DNA of 48,011 nucleotides from Eubacteriaceae bacterium. GTDB lineage: Bacteria; Bacillota; Clostridia; Eubacteriales; Anaerofustaceae. The DNA is taken from positions 1-48,011 of the forward strand of contig JAFXKY010000016.1 of NCBI GenBank assembly GCA_017531485.1, written 5' to 3'. The notes below the pieces were generated by a model. The model saw nothing but the letters and a program-made list of their open reading frames with translations, was not told the DNA's origin and made no database searches. A program made the translations under genes and the position numbers. Positions 6,751 to 13,118 of the stretch are shown here, one piece after another (within the stretch, counting starts at the first letter, position 1; each line of letters starts with the position of its first letter).

Positions 6751-7080
6751 ACTTCCTCGGTATGCTTTCTGGCGGCAGGCATTACAGCAGTATTTAGCAT
6801 CTGCCCGTTTAGGGGTAAAGAGATTGCCGCAGGTCTGGCAGGTGCGGTCTTTGCGTTCAAATGCCCGCCGCCATTTCAGTTCCTTTTGATAGCCCCGATT
6901 GCCGCAGAGAGCGTACAGACAATATTTCTTGGTATCAATCTGTGTGTAAAATTCTCTCCCGCAGCCTTTACAGTAGATCTTTCTGACTGCGAGTGTCGGG
7001 TCCTCACCGGAAACTTTCTTCGCATACAGGCTTTTCAGATAATCTTGATTGTTATATTCCCATTCGCTGTTCCAAATCAT
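6709..7080 (-). CDS. Double Cys-motif (zinc-ribbon-like) element protein
   Basis: 123 residues. Two candidate zinc sites: YCKGCGREFYTQ..KKYC..ALCG (about residues 37-61) and CQTCGNLFTP..AKYCCNAC (about 81-104), both of the C-x2-C..C-x3-C form, the second like short FCS/MYM-type fingers. A Trp/Tyr-rich start (MIWNSEWEYNNQDYL) precedes. ATG at 7080 is preferred, since GGAGG lies 8 bases upstream; an ATG at 7095 would place that site inside the gene. The stop codon and last 14 codons are made from the fifth hairpin repeat. Zinc binding and nucleic-acid binding are inferred; the position beside the repeat array suggests a link. Confidence 0.7.
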   Translation of the reverse strand: MIWNSEWEYNNQDYLKSLYAKKVSGEDPTLAVRKIYCKGCGREFYTQIDTKKYCLYALCGNRGYQKELKWRRAFERKDRTCQTCGNLFTPKRADAKYCCNACRQKAYRGSVTDKVSGQVDHLA

Positions 7081-7290
7081 TCGTGCATCCTCCATGGCAA
7101 AAAATTAAGAGGGATTTTCAGACCCCTCTATAACAGAGGGCACGAGAAGGCTCGTTTTTTTCCAACTTCTCAAAAATTTTTTGAAATTTTTTGTTTTTTT
7201 GCGATTGACATCGGAATCGAAGCGAAAGAAACGATATTGCAAATATTATACACGAAAAATGTGAATAAATCTATTGCTTCTAACGAGGGT

Positions 7291-7336
7291 AAAAAAATAA
7301 GGTGGTATCTGAGCCGTAAAACTCGGATACCACCTT
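7291..7336 (-). terminator. Strong terminator after the DUF2975/XRE cassette
   Basis: 15-bp stem with one wobble: AAGGTGGTATCTGAG (7299-7313) / CTCGGATACCACCTT (7322-7336), 8-base loop, followed on the minus strand by TTATTTTTTT. Ends the 9549-7386 operon. The rest of the 305-bp gap (7081-7385) shows a small CCCTCT/AGAGGG stem near 7122-7139 and an AT-rich stretch with TATAAT on the minus strand near 7248, a possible promoter for the Cys-motif gene. Confidence 0.9.
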
Positions 7337-7385
7337 TGGTAGATCAATCAAGCGGCTTGTATGCTTAGCAGTATGCTGTAATCTC

Positions 7386-8375
7386 TCAATTCCAAACTAT
7401 ACTGCAATGTTGCTTAATGCAAATGCCATCTTCTCTGCATGAAAAGGCAAACAGGCTTTCGCTATCCGGTTGGAACAGTTCTCTTGCAACAGTTTCCTTA
7501 CCATCTCTGGATTTCATATGCGTTTCGACAATAATATACTCGGTATCTACACTCGTCGTAATTTTGAGAGGCAAATCGCCTGCTGCATAATCTTCCTTGG
7601 AAACAATGTTACCATCCTTGTCAAACTGAAGCACGCTTGTACCTATAGGTGTATCCATAAAGCAAGTACTTACTTCAATGCTTGAACTAATGGTTTCACT
7701 TTTTCCATCAATAGTAACCGTCTGTTCCTCTTTTAGTGTTTGGCTGCTGGACATTCCTGTGGCGAGTTCGCCTCCGTGGCTCATACCTTGACCGGACATT
7801 AGATATACCTCACCAGTAGCGGTTTGATATACAGGATTGTAATAGAACACATTGGAGCCTTTGGCAACGGAAACATAAATTGTTCCCTTCATGTCAATGC
7901 TGTCACCGGCATCGGTACTATGGAAGCCTGTATGTGCGTCAGATATGGCATCATCACCACCAGCCCCCCAATATTCTATACCACTATCGTCTGTATACCT
8001 TGCAGAGAAATAAGCGATACCATCAATGCCTTCAAAAACATATTTCTTTGTTGTCCTGGTTTCTCCTGTTTCTGGATTGGTGTATGGGTCATCTACGAGT
8101 GTAGCATATAGTTTTCCTTCATAGGGAGCACTGTCAGACGAGCTGATTTCACCACCGGACAAGACTTTATCTGCATTGTCCTGAAAATACCCTTCAAAAT
8201 CAAACAAGTCCAAATATTCCGTAGTGATATAAACACCAATCAATCTGTCCTTGCTTGTACCATCCGGGTTGTTTGTCGGTTCATCTTTTGCAAAAGTTAC
8301 CGCACCTGTTGCGCCTAAAACAAACGAGGCAACCAATACACAGGCGAGTATAATTATGCCTATTTTATTCTTCAT
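7386..8375 (-). CDS. Secreted protein of the DUF2975/XRE cassette, unknown function
   Basis: 329 residues. N-terminal signal peptide (MKNKIGIIILACVLVASFVLGATGAVTFA, likely cleavage after A29), then a Thr/Asn/Asp-rich acidic exported domain with many short strand-forming segments (LIGVYITTEYL, KKYVFEGIDGIAYFSARY, GTIYVSVAKGSNVFYYNPVY). No enzymatic motif, no sortase motif and no further membrane helix. The pair of ATGs at 8378/8375 overlaps the end of the XRE gene; 8375 has the better distance to GGAGGA. The overlap indicates translational coupling with the regulator, so the protein is probably the effector of the cassette. Confidence 0.75.
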   Translation of the reverse strand: MKNKIGIIILACVLVASFVLGATGAVTFAKDEPTNNPDGTSKDRLIGVYITTEYLDLFDFEGYFQDNADKVLSGGEISSSDSAPYEGKLYATLVDDPYTNPETGETRTTKKYVFEGIDGIAYFSARYTDDSGIEYWGAGGDDAISDAHTGFHSTDAGDSIDMKGTIYVSVAKGSNVFYYNPVYQTATGEVYLMSGQGMSHGGELATGMSSSQTLKEEQTVTIDGKSETISSSIEVSTCFMDTPIGTSVLQFDKDGNIVSKEDYAAGDLPLKITTSVDTEYIIVETHMKSRDGKETVARELFQPDSESLFAFSCREDGICIKQHCSIVWN

Positions 8376-8592
8376 CATCTTCCTCCAAAATACCATCGAA
8401 TTTTAATATATCGCCCACATCACATTTGAGAAAATAGCAAATACGATTGATTGTTGCAAAGCGAACACCTTTAGCTTTTCCGCTTCGCAATATGGACAGA
8501 TTTGCTTCTGTGATACCTACCTTTGCACATAGTTCCTTTGATGTCAGACCACGATCCTTCAGAACATCCTCTAAGTGTACTCGTATCGCCAT
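8365..8592 (-). CDS. XRE-family (YozG-like) small regulator
   Basis: 75-residue Cro/CI-type HTH: AIRVHLEDVLKDRGLTSKELCAKVGITEANLSILRSGKAKGVRFATINRICYFLKCDVGDIL covers the full five-helix domain, followed by an acidic tail LEEDDEE. This short form is the kind usually paired with DUF2975 membrane proteins (YozG/YoaS-like pairs). It lies 12 bp after the DUF2975 gene and overlaps the following secreted-protein gene by 11 bp. The palindrome over the operon promoter at 9573-9602 is a candidate binding site. Confidence 0.9.
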   Translation of the reverse strand: MAIRVHLEDVLKDRGLTSKELCAKVGITEANLSILRSGKAKGVRFATINRICYFLKCDVGDILKFDGILEEDDEE

Positions 8593-8604
8593 TCCAATAC
8601 CTCC

Positions 8605-9549
8605 TTAAATAAAGAGGTCGTTGTCATTTTGAAGTTTGCGATTTTCCACGATCAACCGTGTTAGAATCAGAACCAAAAGAATGAAAACCAAACTGACAAC
8701 CGGAATTTCGACATTGACGGAAATGTTGGTAAGAAAACGGGAGAGTAATAGCTGCAGCACATTCAAAATTGCAGTAGTTGCCGCTGTAATGCCAAGTGCA
8801 AGGCAGCAGCGCTTGGATAACAAATCAGCAAGTCTTACGGTATCTTCCTCGTTTTTGTCGATGTACGCATCCATAAGCGTAAGCAATGAGAGCGTGATGC
8901 CAATGTCAAATACATATGGCAGCGAGGAAGCTATAAAGCGTATTACAGCCATCAAATTATCCATGCCTTTTTGCGCTGCGGAAAGACTGCCTAACAACGT
9001 ACTGCCACAGGAAATTGCAATGACCGCAACAAAAAGGATACACAGAGCATGAAGGGCAACTCGCAAATAGCAAAGCAGCTTGTTTGTATCCCCGTGGCGG
9101 AACATCCGCACCAATCGTAAAATTATCCAAAGAACGATAAACGACCATGCAGTACAGCCCAGGACTCCTTTAACTACGGGAAGTGCTTCGCTGGTGAAAT
9201 ACGGAAAAACAGACATAATCTTTGAAGGATTTGCCATACTGAATAAGGTAATAAACACGACAATGCTAATACAACAAAGTACGATGTTTTCCCAAAGATA
9301 TTCTTTCTCGCCTTTGTGACGCAGCACAGAAAGGATAGGAAGCGATGACAAGGCTATGGCAAGAGCCAAAGCAAAGCCGTTTCCGATATTTCCGATTAAC
9401 GCCAATGCACGAAGCGCAACACCAAGTTGTTCAAAAGGAAATGCCATAACAGAAGAAAATAGTGCAGGCAACCCATCAACAAACAGCACAAGTGCCATTA
9501 ACGCCGCAAAAACGGCTCCCATAAGAATTATAAATGATTTTCGTTTCAT
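8605..9549 (-). CDS. DUF2975-like membrane protein
   Basis: 314 residues with about eight hydrophobic segments (for example FIILMGAVFAALMALVLFV, NIVLCCISIVVFITLFSM, FIVLWIILRLV, ALCILFVAVIAISCG, IPVVSLVFILLVLILTRLIVE), ending NRKLQNDNDLFI, the characteristic C-terminus of DUF2975 proteins (usually 'L..ENDLTI'). It is about twice the length of the common ~160-residue DUF2975 proteins, so the N-terminal part may be a duplication or added module. Function of the family is unknown; the constant pairing with a YozG-type regulator suggests membrane sensing. First gene of a three-gene operon. Confidence 0.78.
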   Translation of the reverse strand: MKRKSFIILMGAVFAALMALVLFVDGLPALFSSVMAFPFEQLGVALRALALIGNIGNGFALALAIALSSLPILSVLRHKGEKEYLWENIVLCCISIVVFITLFSMANPSKIMSVFPYFTSEALPVVKGVLGCTAWSFIVLWIILRLVRMFRHGDTNKLLCYLRVALHALCILFVAVIAISCGSTLLGSLSAAQKGMDNLMAVIRFIASSLPYVFDIGITLSLLTLMDAYIDKNEEDTVRLADLLSKRCCLALGITAATTAILNVLQLLLSRFLTNISVNVEIPVVSLVFILLVLILTRLIVENRKLQNDNDLFI

Positions 9550-9572
9550 AGTACCACCTCGATTATTGTTTT

Positions 9573-9609
9573 ACGATAATATTATAGCGCAGAAATTATC
9601 GTTTGTCAA
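9573..9609 (-). promoter_or_regulatory. Perfect sigma-A promoter with operator, DUF2975 operon
   Basis: Minus-strand TTGACA (9604-9609), 17-bp spacer, TATAAT (9581-9586): exact consensus. An 8-bp perfect inverted repeat ACGATAAT (9573-9580) / ATTATCGT (9595-9602) brackets the -10 and lies in the spacer, so a bound repressor would block polymerase. The XRE protein of the same operon is the obvious candidate. Confidence 0.85.
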
Positions 9610-9654
9610 TAATTTTGAAAAAATTCATCTTCAGAAATGTGGATTTTTCATATT

Positions 9655-9688
9655 AAAAAACAGCGACAGAGATTTTACTCTCTGTCGC
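9655..9688 (-). terminator. Terminator after the DUF6061-like gene
   Basis: Perfect 10-bp stem GCGACAGAGA (9663-9672) / TCTCTGTCGC (9679-9688), 6-base loop, followed on the minus strand by TGTTTTTT. It separates the 9706-9954 gene from the DUF2975 promoter just downstream. Confidence 0.88.
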
Positions 9689-9705
9689 CGTGCATTATCT
9701 GTCAA

Positions 9706-9954
9706 TCAATTCTCAAAAGGCTTATAAACTGTCACAGTTTTCAAATATTTCTCCGGATCACCGTTCAGTATCAGATCGGCGTACTCCAGCGGGGCGTTGT
9801 ATATCAGCCAGTCAAGTTCTGACCGCTGATACATATTGTCGGCAACCTCGTTCTCAACGGCGATGGTGTCGATGGAGATCATGCTGCCATCGGAAAATTT
9901 CAGCTCCACGCAGGCGGTGTCGATGTTGAACTCACAAGATATAAGGCGTTTCAT
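9706..9954 (-). CDS. DUF6061-like small element protein
   Basis: 82 residues. MKRLISCEFNIDTACVELKFSDGSMISIDTIAVENEVADN.. followed by SELDWLIYNAPLEYADLILNG fits the small conserved proteins (DUF6061-like) found near the end of many clostridial integrative elements. Two beta strands then helices; no catalytic or metal motif. Function unknown. TTTTGGAGG lies 10 bases upstream of the ATG. Its upstream region carries the same CCCACGCTTA motif as the recombinase promoter, suggesting shared control. It is the last gene of the element before the disrupted host gene. Confidence 0.68.
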   Translation of the reverse strand: MKRLISCEFNIDTACVELKFSDGSMISIDTIAVENEVADNMYQRSELDWLIYNAPLEYADLILNGDPEKYLKTVTVYKPFEN

Positions 9955-9982
9955 AGGGTTTTACCTCCAAAATTTAACTATT

Positions 9983-10003
9983 GGAAGTATCGTAAGCGTG
10001 GGT
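9983..10003 (-). promoter_or_regulatory. Second copy of the element's CCCACGCTTA motif
   Basis: Reading the minus strand, CCCACGCTTACGATACTT lies about 50 bp upstream of the DUF6061-like gene. The recombinase upstream region has CCCACGCTTATGGTATAA in the same orientation and CCCACGCTTACAATACTT in the other. The three copies share the 10-mer and the following YRRTA. Likely a regulator or recombinase-associated site; not characterised. Confidence 0.6.
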
Positions 10004-10019
10004 TTGTAGTGTGGTATCT

Positions 10020-10148
10020 TTAACTATGTGAAACCCCGCTTTCCCATTTGCTGATCGCCTGACGGGACACTCCGAGAGCTTCGCCCATAGCTTCCTGAGA
10101 GAGGTTGTTGTCTTTTCTTATGAGAGTGATCTTTTCACCTACGCTCAT
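10020..10148 (-). pseudogene. XRE-family regulator gene, 3' truncated (probable element insertion point)
   Basis: 42 codons of a Cro/CI-type regulator: MSVGEKITLIRKDNNLSQEAMGEALGVSRQAISKWESGVS, then HS and stop. The HTH is perfect up to SKWESGVS, where intact relatives continue 'xPD' and a further 20-plus residues to finish the domain. The break falls at about 10028, between element-like DNA on the left and host-like DNA on the right, so insertion of the element is the simplest cause. ATG at 10148 has AGGAGG 8 bases upstream; a second ribosome site and in-frame ATG lie at 10190. Alternatively it may be a decayed host gene unrelated to insertion. Confidence 0.75.
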
Positions 10149-10200
10149 CCTTATATCCTCCTTTTGGTTATGCACGGAATTTAACATAAATCCTCCTTTC

Positions 10201-10260
10201 TGTCTACCAACCCTACCTTCCATTTTGTCAACTGCCGGTTGACAAACAAAGAAAACAGCG
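10201..10260. promoter_or_regulatory. Operator-like 60-bp module, copy 1
   Basis: Contains TGTCTACCAACC (10201-10212) and, 23 bp on from its first base, a palindrome with 9-bp arms TTTGTCAAC (10224-10232), TGCCG centre, GTTGACAAA (10238-10246), then AAACAGC. The layout matches position for position the module at 43849-43908. The palindrome is of the kind bound by TetR-type dimers. On the minus strand it precedes the truncated XRE gene; it contains TTGACA in both orientations. Confidence 0.65.
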
Positions 10261-10336
10261 AAAGTAAGCCAAAAGATCATACTTATCTTTTGATAATTAT
10301 TTTATCACACCGCATATATTTTTCAAACCCTTCGGA

Positions 10337-10365
10337 TTGAATACAGGTGAAATATATTATATAAT
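10337..10365 (+). promoter_or_regulatory. Promoter of the VOC gene
   Basis: TTGAAT (10337-10342), 17-bp spacer, TATAAT (10360-10365), followed by AAAGGAGG and the ATG at 10385, leaving a very short leader. Confidence 0.75.
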
Positions 10366-10384
10366 ATTAAAAAGGAGGAAAACA

Positions 10385-10750
10385 ATGAATACCGAATCTT
10401 TAACAGTATTTTTCCCGTCAGCTGACATAAACGTAACAAAAGATTATTATCATAATATACTCGGACTTCCCATATACAAAGACCTCGGAAACACCGTATG
10501 GTTTGATACGGGATATGGGTACGTCGCTTTTGTGGAGTATTCCCCCAAAAGACCGCCCGCAAGCGGAATGTGCATATCATTCAATCTTCCGACTAAAGAA
10601 GATGTGGATGATATGTATGATATTCTTCGCGGCAGGGACGTTATCGGTCTTAAAGAGCCTCCGAAGAAGCATCCTCAGTTCCCTGTCTATTCATTCTTTT
10701 TATCGGATCCTGACGGATATACACTTGAATATCAGAAGACAGCTGATTGA
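10385..10750 (+). CDS. VOC-family (glyoxalase/bleomycin-resistance fold) protein
   Basis: 121-residue single-unit vicinal-oxygen-chelate protein. Two beta-alpha-beta-beta-beta repeats are visible: LTVFFPSADINVTKDYYHNILGLPIYKD.. and ISFNLPTKEDVDDMYDILRGR.., closing with the standard FFLSDPDGYTLEYQ. Metal-ligand positions of true glyoxalase I are not all obvious, although the terminal Glu in TLEYQ is present. Substrate unknown; could be a small-molecule binding or resistance protein. AAAGGAGG lies 8 bases upstream. Monocistronic: the aromatic operon promoter starts 36 bp later. Confidence 0.9.
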   Translation: MNTESLTVFFPSADINVTKDYYHNILGLPIYKDLGNTVWFDTGYGYVAFVEYSPKRPPASGMCISFNLPTKEDVDDMYDILRGRDVIGLKEPPKKHPQFPVYSFFLSDPDGYTLEYQKTAD

Positions 10751-10785
10751 GTGAAAGAAAAATTCAAAATATTGTAAAAACATTC

Positions 10786-10814
10786 TTGACAATGGTTAAA
10801 CGGTGGTGTATCAT
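10786..10814 (+). promoter_or_regulatory. Promoter of the aromatic amino acid operon
   Basis: Exact -35 TTGACA (10786-10791), 17-bp spacer, -10 TATCAT (10809-10814). Transcription would begin near 10821 and pass through the leader peptide and attenuator before pheA. Confidence 0.85.
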
Positions 10815-10853
10815 TATCTAAATCAAATTATCGGAAGAAAGGAGCTGCAGGCA

Positions 10854-10913
10854 ATGAAAAAATATTTCGCTTTTTACTACTTTATTAACAAGGACTGCCT
10901 GTATGCGAATTGA
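10854..10913 (+). CDS. Phe/Tyr-rich leader peptide
   Basis: 19-residue open frame MKKYFAFYYFINKDCLYAN followed by TGA, with AAGGAG about 8-10 bases upstream. Seven of 19 codons are Phe (3) or Tyr (4), with FAFYYF in one run at codons 5-10. Position between promoter and a terminator ahead of pheA makes it an attenuation leader: ribosome stalling at these codons when charged tRNA-Phe or tRNA-Tyr is scarce would leave the following RNA free. Known in Enterobacteria as pheL-type control; no homologue is claimed here. Confidence 0.85.
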   Translation: MKKYFAFYYFINKDCLYAN

Positions 10914-10991
10914 AACTTTCCGTTTAAAACAGCACAGACAGCCCGTATTTTTGTTTTACTCATGAAGCTAAAACAGAAGGCGGGCTTTTTT
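10892..10991 (+). terminator. Transcription attenuator (terminator/antiterminator) of the aro operon
   Basis: Terminator: outer stem GCCCG (10941-10945) / CGGGC (10981-10985), inner stem GTTTTA (10953-10958) / TAAAAC (10969-10974), then TTTTTTA. Antiterminator: GGACTGCCTGT (10892-10902) pairs with ACAGACAGCCC (10934-10944), 9 of 11 positions, and takes bases from the terminator's left arm. The antiterminator's left arm lies inside codons 13-17 of the leader peptide, so a ribosome reaching the stop would cover it and allow termination. No T-box sequence (such as the GGTGG..ACCGCG element) is present. Confidence 0.8.
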
Positions 10992-11010
10992 ATTGTTACA
11001 AGGAGAAAAC

Positions 11011-12102
11011 ATGACAAAGCTTGACGATGCAAGACAGATTATCAACGAAGTAGACAAACAGATGGCGGAACTTTTCGAGAGAAGAATGTTCGCTGCAAAG
11101 ATGGTTGCGGAATATAAACAGGAAAGAGGTCTTCCGATCTTTGACGGAGCAAGAGAAAAGCAGGTAATAGAAAAAAATACGGCGTATATTCAGAACGAAG
11201 CTTTAAGATCATATTACGTAAGCTTCCTTCAGCATACAATGGACGTTTCGAAGCAGTATCAGCACCGCCTTATGGAAGGAATGAGAGTTGCTTACAGCGG
11301 AGTTCCCGGAGCGTTTGCGGAAATCGCCGCAAAGAAAGCATTTCCCGATGCGACGGCTGTTGCATATGCCGATTTTGCAAGTGCATACCGCGCTGTTGAA
11401 GACGGTGAATGTGATTGCGCGATGCTTCCCGTTGAAAACAGCAACAACGGCGATGTGGGACAGGTAATGGATCTTTCTTTCTTCGGAAGTCTGCACGTAA
11501 ACGGGATGTATGAGCTTCCCGTAACGCAGAATCTCCTTACCCTCCCAACAGCCGACATCTCCACCATCAAGGAAGTCATCTCTCATCCGCAGGCGCTTGG
11601 TCAGTGCAGCGAATACATTGCCCGTCATGGCTGGAAAGAAATCCAGTGCGTCAACACAGCCGTTGCGGCAAAAATGGTTGCGGAAAGCGGAAGAAATGAC
11701 ATCGCGGCCATCGGAAGCGCAGATGCGGCAGAGCGTTACGGACTTATTGTCCTTGAGCCGCACATTCAGGCAGATTCCGACAACACGACCCGTTTTGCGA
11801 TTTTCTCAAAGAGCGCAAAATCTCCTTCGGCAAGTGACTCAAGATTTGTAATGTCATTCACGGTAAACAACGAAGCCGGTTCTCTCGGAAGGGCAGTCAG
11901 CGTTATCGGTAAATACGGTTTCAACCTCCGCGCCCTCAAGAGCCGTCCGACAAAGGCCCTGAGCTGGGAATATTATTTCTTTGTTGAAGGCGAAGGCAAC
12001 ATCCATTCCGACAAAGGCAGAAAGATGATCGAAGAATTAAACGAATGCTGCAATGAAGTAAAGATCATCGGCAGTTTCGAAAAAGAAACGGTGATAAAAT
12101 GA
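11011..12102 (+). CDS. pheA: Bifunctional chorismate mutase / prephenate dehydratase (P-protein)
   Basis: Converts chorismate to prephenate and prephenate to phenylpyruvate in phenylalanine synthesis. 363 residues in three domains: AroQ-type chorismate mutase (about 1-88; DDARQIINEVDKQMAELFERR, VAEYKQERGLPIFD), prephenate dehydratase (about 92-270; VAYSGVPGAFAE, LPVENSNNG, ISHPQALGQC, and TTRFAIF with the catalytic Thr-Arg-Phe triad at 260-262) and a C-terminal ACT domain (about 279-355; NEAGSLGRAVSVIGKYGFNL.., SRPTK) that binds phenylalanine for feedback inhibition. The start at 11011 follows AAGGAG by 6 bases and lies just past the attenuator. Stop overlaps aroB by ATGA. Confidence 0.96.
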   Translation: MTKLDDARQIINEVDKQMAELFERRMFAAKMVAEYKQERGLPIFDGAREKQVIEKNTAYIQNEALRSYYVSFLQHTMDVSKQYQHRLMEGMRVAYSGVPGAFAEIAAKKAFPDATAVAYADFASAYRAVEDGECDCAMLPVENSNNGDVGQVMDLSFFGSLHVNGMYELPVTQNLLTLPTADISTIKEVISHPQALGQCSEYIARHGWKEIQCVNTAVAAKMVAESGRNDIAAIGSADAAERYGLIVLEPHIQADSDNTTRFAIFSKSAKSPSASDSRFVMSFTVNNEAGSLGRAVSVIGKYGFNLRALKSRPTKALSWEYYFFVEGEGNIHSDKGRKMIEELNECCNEVKIIGSFEKETVIK

Positions 12103-13118
12103 ATCTCACGGTAAATCTGACAAATGCCTCTTATGACATCATATTCGAAAGAAGCGGAATCGGACATATTGACGCATATTGGGGAAAGGGTGAAAAAACA
12201 TTCATCCTCACAGACAGCGGAGTTCCGGAAATATATTCGCGTAAAGTCGCGTCATGTTGCAAGGATGCTTACATTCACACCATTCCTCAGGGAGAAGCAT
12301 CAAAAGAGATAAAGTATCTTCTTGAGATATGGCAGAAGATGTGTGAATATTCTCTCACACGCACAGACCGCATTATTGCCGTCGGCGGCGGAGTTGTCGG
12401 CGACATAGCAGGGCTTGCGGCGGCGACGTATATGAGAGGGATAAAGTTTTACAACATCCCCACCACAGTCCTTTCCCAGGTGGATTCTTCCGTCGGCGGA
12501 AAGACGGCAATAGATTTTGAAGGATACAAAAACATCATCGGCGCGTTTCATCAGCCAAGCGGCGTCCTTATTGACGCTGACACAATAAAGACACTTCCCA
12601 AAAGGCAGATCTCAAACGGGCTTGCGGAAGCGGTTAAAATGGCGGCAACTCATGACGAAGAGCTTTTCAAAAGGTTTGAAAATGCGGATTATGAAGACAT
12701 GGCTCAGATAGAATCCCTTCTCCGGGACGCCGTCAACATCAAAAGAGAAGTCGTTCAGAGGGATGAAAAAGAGCTTGGTGAAAGAAAAGCTCTGAATTTC
12801 GGACACACTCTCGCTCATGCCCTCGAAAGCACACTGGCGTTTGATGAATTATATCACGGTGAGTGCGTCTCTCTCGGGATGAAGGTAATGTGCAGCGGCG
12901 AAGTAAGAACGAGGCTTGAGAAGATATTTGACAAACTTTCTCTTCCGTCAGAATTTCCTGTTTCACCGGACAGTCTTATTGACATATGCAGGCATGACAA
13001 AAAATGCAGTGGAGATGACATCACGATAGTATACGTAGACAAGATCGGTTCGTTCGAACTCAGAAAGATAACTTTCTCTCAGTTCGCAGATTACATCAAA
13101 GGGGTATCGGAAATATGA
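12099..13118 (+). CDS. aroB: 3-dehydroquinate synthase
   Basis: Second step of the shikimate pathway: DAHP to 3-dehydroquinate, NAD- and metal-dependent, cytoplasmic. 339 residues, close to the usual 340-360. NAD-binding GGGVVGD (96-102), the substrate loop QVDSSVGGKTA (127-137), and the three metal ligands E177 (GLAEAVK), H236 (NFGHTLAHALE) and H253 (YHGECVSLGM) are all present. Translation is coupled to pheA by the ATGA at 12099 and to aroC by ATGA at 13115. Confidence 0.97.
   Translation: MNLTVNLTNASYDIIFERSGIGHIDAYWGKGEKTFILTDSGVPEIYSRKVASCCKDAYIHTIPQGEASKEIKYLLEIWQKMCEYSLTRTDRIIAVGGGVVGDIAGLAAATYMRGIKFYNIPTTVLSQVDSSVGGKTAIDFEGYKNIIGAFHQPSGVLIDADTIKTLPKRQISNGLAEAVKMAATHDEELFKRFENADYEDMAQIESLLRDAVNIKREVVQRDEKELGERKALNFGHTLAHALESTLAFDELYHGECVSLGMKVMCSGEVRTRLEKIFDKLSLPSEFPVSPDSLIDICRHDKKCSGDDITIVYVDKIGSFELRKITFSQFADYIKGVSEI

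Noticed and set aside
7386..8375. Sortase-anchored or enzyme function for the secreted cassette protein
   Set aside because: No LPxTG-type motif, SLH domain or catalytic signature is visible.
10201..10260. Simple sigma-A promoter for the XRE gene using the TTGACA in the palindrome
   Set aside because: At 17 bp the -10 position reads GGTAGA, a poor match, and it would leave almost no leader before the ribosome site.
10815..11010. T-box riboswitch upstream of pheA
   Set aside because: No T-box consensus or specifier-loop arrangement was found; the peptide-coding leader and its antiterminator explain the region better.
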